Assembly: GCA_052171895.1 (NCBI GenBank)
Contig: JBQMRN010000003.1
Span: 124,001-188,000, forward strand
Direction of reading: 5' to 3'
Origin: Arsenophonus sp052171895
GTDB lineage: Bacteria > Pseudomonadota > Gammaproteobacteria > Enterobacterales > Enterobacteriaceae
DNA: 64,000 nucleotides
Within the stretch, counting starts at the first letter, position 1. Each line of letters starts with the position of its first letter. This document shows, piece by piece, positions 63,223 to 64,000 of this stretch. The notes under the pieces are model-generated. The model did not search any database. It was not told where the DNA came from and saw only the letters and a program-made list of their open reading frames with translations. A program made the translations under genes and the position numbers.

Positions 63223-64000
63223 TGGTTTATCTTGGCAAAGGTTATTAATAGAAATCCCTTATACTCTATGAAGGATTTTCACTACAGGGAGGGTTGCCAT
63301 GAAAAGTAAACACTTATATAGATCAAAGAGACTTTTTTCTCACACTCCCTGGCAACATAAAGCTGTATCTCATTAGTTGGCTAGGCGATAATCTGTCGGA
63401 TGATCTCGATTCATGCATTGAAATAACTCACTCTATTTTATCCTGCCCATATTGTTACAGTGAACATGGTTATCCGCTTGGGACATTCATTAGAGTTACA
63501 GCGATATCGTTACAAAATTCCCGATTGCAGGAAAAGATTTAACAATCTTACTGGAAGACTCTTCTGGCGAGACTACATCAAAAGGATAAATGGTTTAGTT
63601 ATCTGTGATGTATCTTGAATAGCTTGACTTTATGGGAGTCAGTAAAACAAACAGTTATTGATTTGCAAACAGTCTTTAAATGGGTATCACTGGTTCCTTG
63701 CTTCATTAGCGACAGCCAATATAAATGCACTAACTGGTATATTGTTGAGGTCGAGGAAATATTTTCCATAAATTCTTTAAAGGGAAGGCTTATATCCCAC
63801 ACATAAGAAAGCTAGGAAACGTAGGAGAGGAGAAATAAAAAGAAAGAACGAATCGTGATTTAATCGTCCAAGATCAACAAGATCATGTGAGCGATGAAAT
63901 TCTTAAAGAATTTAATGCAGAGTGTATTAGCCGTTTTCTTGAGTTGATCATCGATAAAGAGTCCATCCTTTGCTCGGATTGAGTTAAATAGTACTAAACT
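63223..64000 (+). mobile_element. IS1595-type element, runs off window
   Basis: Left end GGTTTATCTTGGCAAAGG at 63223. The transposase is in broken frames: KETFFSHSLATXKLYL-like start, the zinc-ribbon area near 63440 (LILPILLQ and H-rich scraps), RLHQKDKWFSYL, then the DDE-region CTNWYIVEVEEIFSINSLKGRLISH (63715-63806), and ILKEFNAECISRFLELIIDKESIL. It cuts the N-terminus of the dgaE-like gene. Confidence 0.87.

Overview
The window comes from an AT-rich member of the Enterobacterales whose genome is heavily eroded. Its surviving proteins are closest in my memory to Escherichia, Proteus and Yersinia-type sequences. The AT richness, a mgtE remnant directly after ppk-ppx, D-glucosaminate-type genes, and swarms of dead insertion sequences suggest a host-restricted, insect-associated symbiont in the Arsenophonus/Morganellaceae neighbourhood. 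That placement is inference; I cannot test it without a tree.

About sixteen protein genes and one RNA gene look intact: parE (partial), ppk, ppx, rsmD, rpoH, yajG, bolA, clpP, clpX, lon, ppiD, glnS, fur, fldA, rsmI and rnpB. They are islands in a sea of pseudogenes and dead transposons. Four IS types make up most of the rest: nine IS256-type copies, seven or more IS1595-type copies, six or more IS481-type copies or pieces, and two IS91-type copies. No transposase has an open frame. Several elements are nested, and one IS256 inside a dgaE-like pseudogene still has a 9-bp target duplication.

Layout. 1-4 kb: parE followed by broken yqiA, cpdA and nudF (the E. coli nudF-cpdA-yqiA-parE order, with yqiB missing). 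4-11 kb: IS256, a perfect 25-bp palindrome, intact ppk-ppx, broken mgtE. 11-13.8 kb: IS256, IS481 and IS1595 debris. 13.8-17.5 kb: broken trpE divergent from broken rnm, yciO and rluB (the E. coli trp border). 17.7-23 kb: IS481, IS1595, IS91 and IS256 remnants. 23-29.5 kb: yhhL fragment and rsmD, then IS debris where ftsY and ftsE should be, then broken ftsX and intact rpoH. 30-45 kb: IS256, broken ampG, yajG, bolA, broken tig, clpP, clpX, lon, broken hupB, IS256, ppiD. 45-55 kb: IS elements around glnS, then fur, fldA and broken ybfE. 55-59 kb: type I secretion-type ABC ATPase remnant, IS256, rsmI, rnpB. 59-64 kb: IS481, broken dgaF-like and dgaE-like genes carrying an IS256, and an IS1595 that runs off the end.

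Functionally, the retained set centres on protein quality control and its regulator (RpoH, ClpXP, Lon, PpiD), polyphosphate turnover (Ppk/Ppx), translation and RNA maturation (GlnS, RsmD, RsmI, RNase P RNA), chromosome decatenation (ParE) and iron/redox control (Fur, flavodoxin). Trigger factor, HU-beta, AmpG, cAMP phosphodiesterase, FtsX, tryptophan synthesis (trpE) and sugar-amine use (dgaE/dgaF) are lost here. I found no CRISPR array, tRNA or prophage, and no convincing new system. The most interesting signals are the pattern of gene survival, the missing ftsY-ftsE segment, and palindromes derived from or formed among the IS debris.
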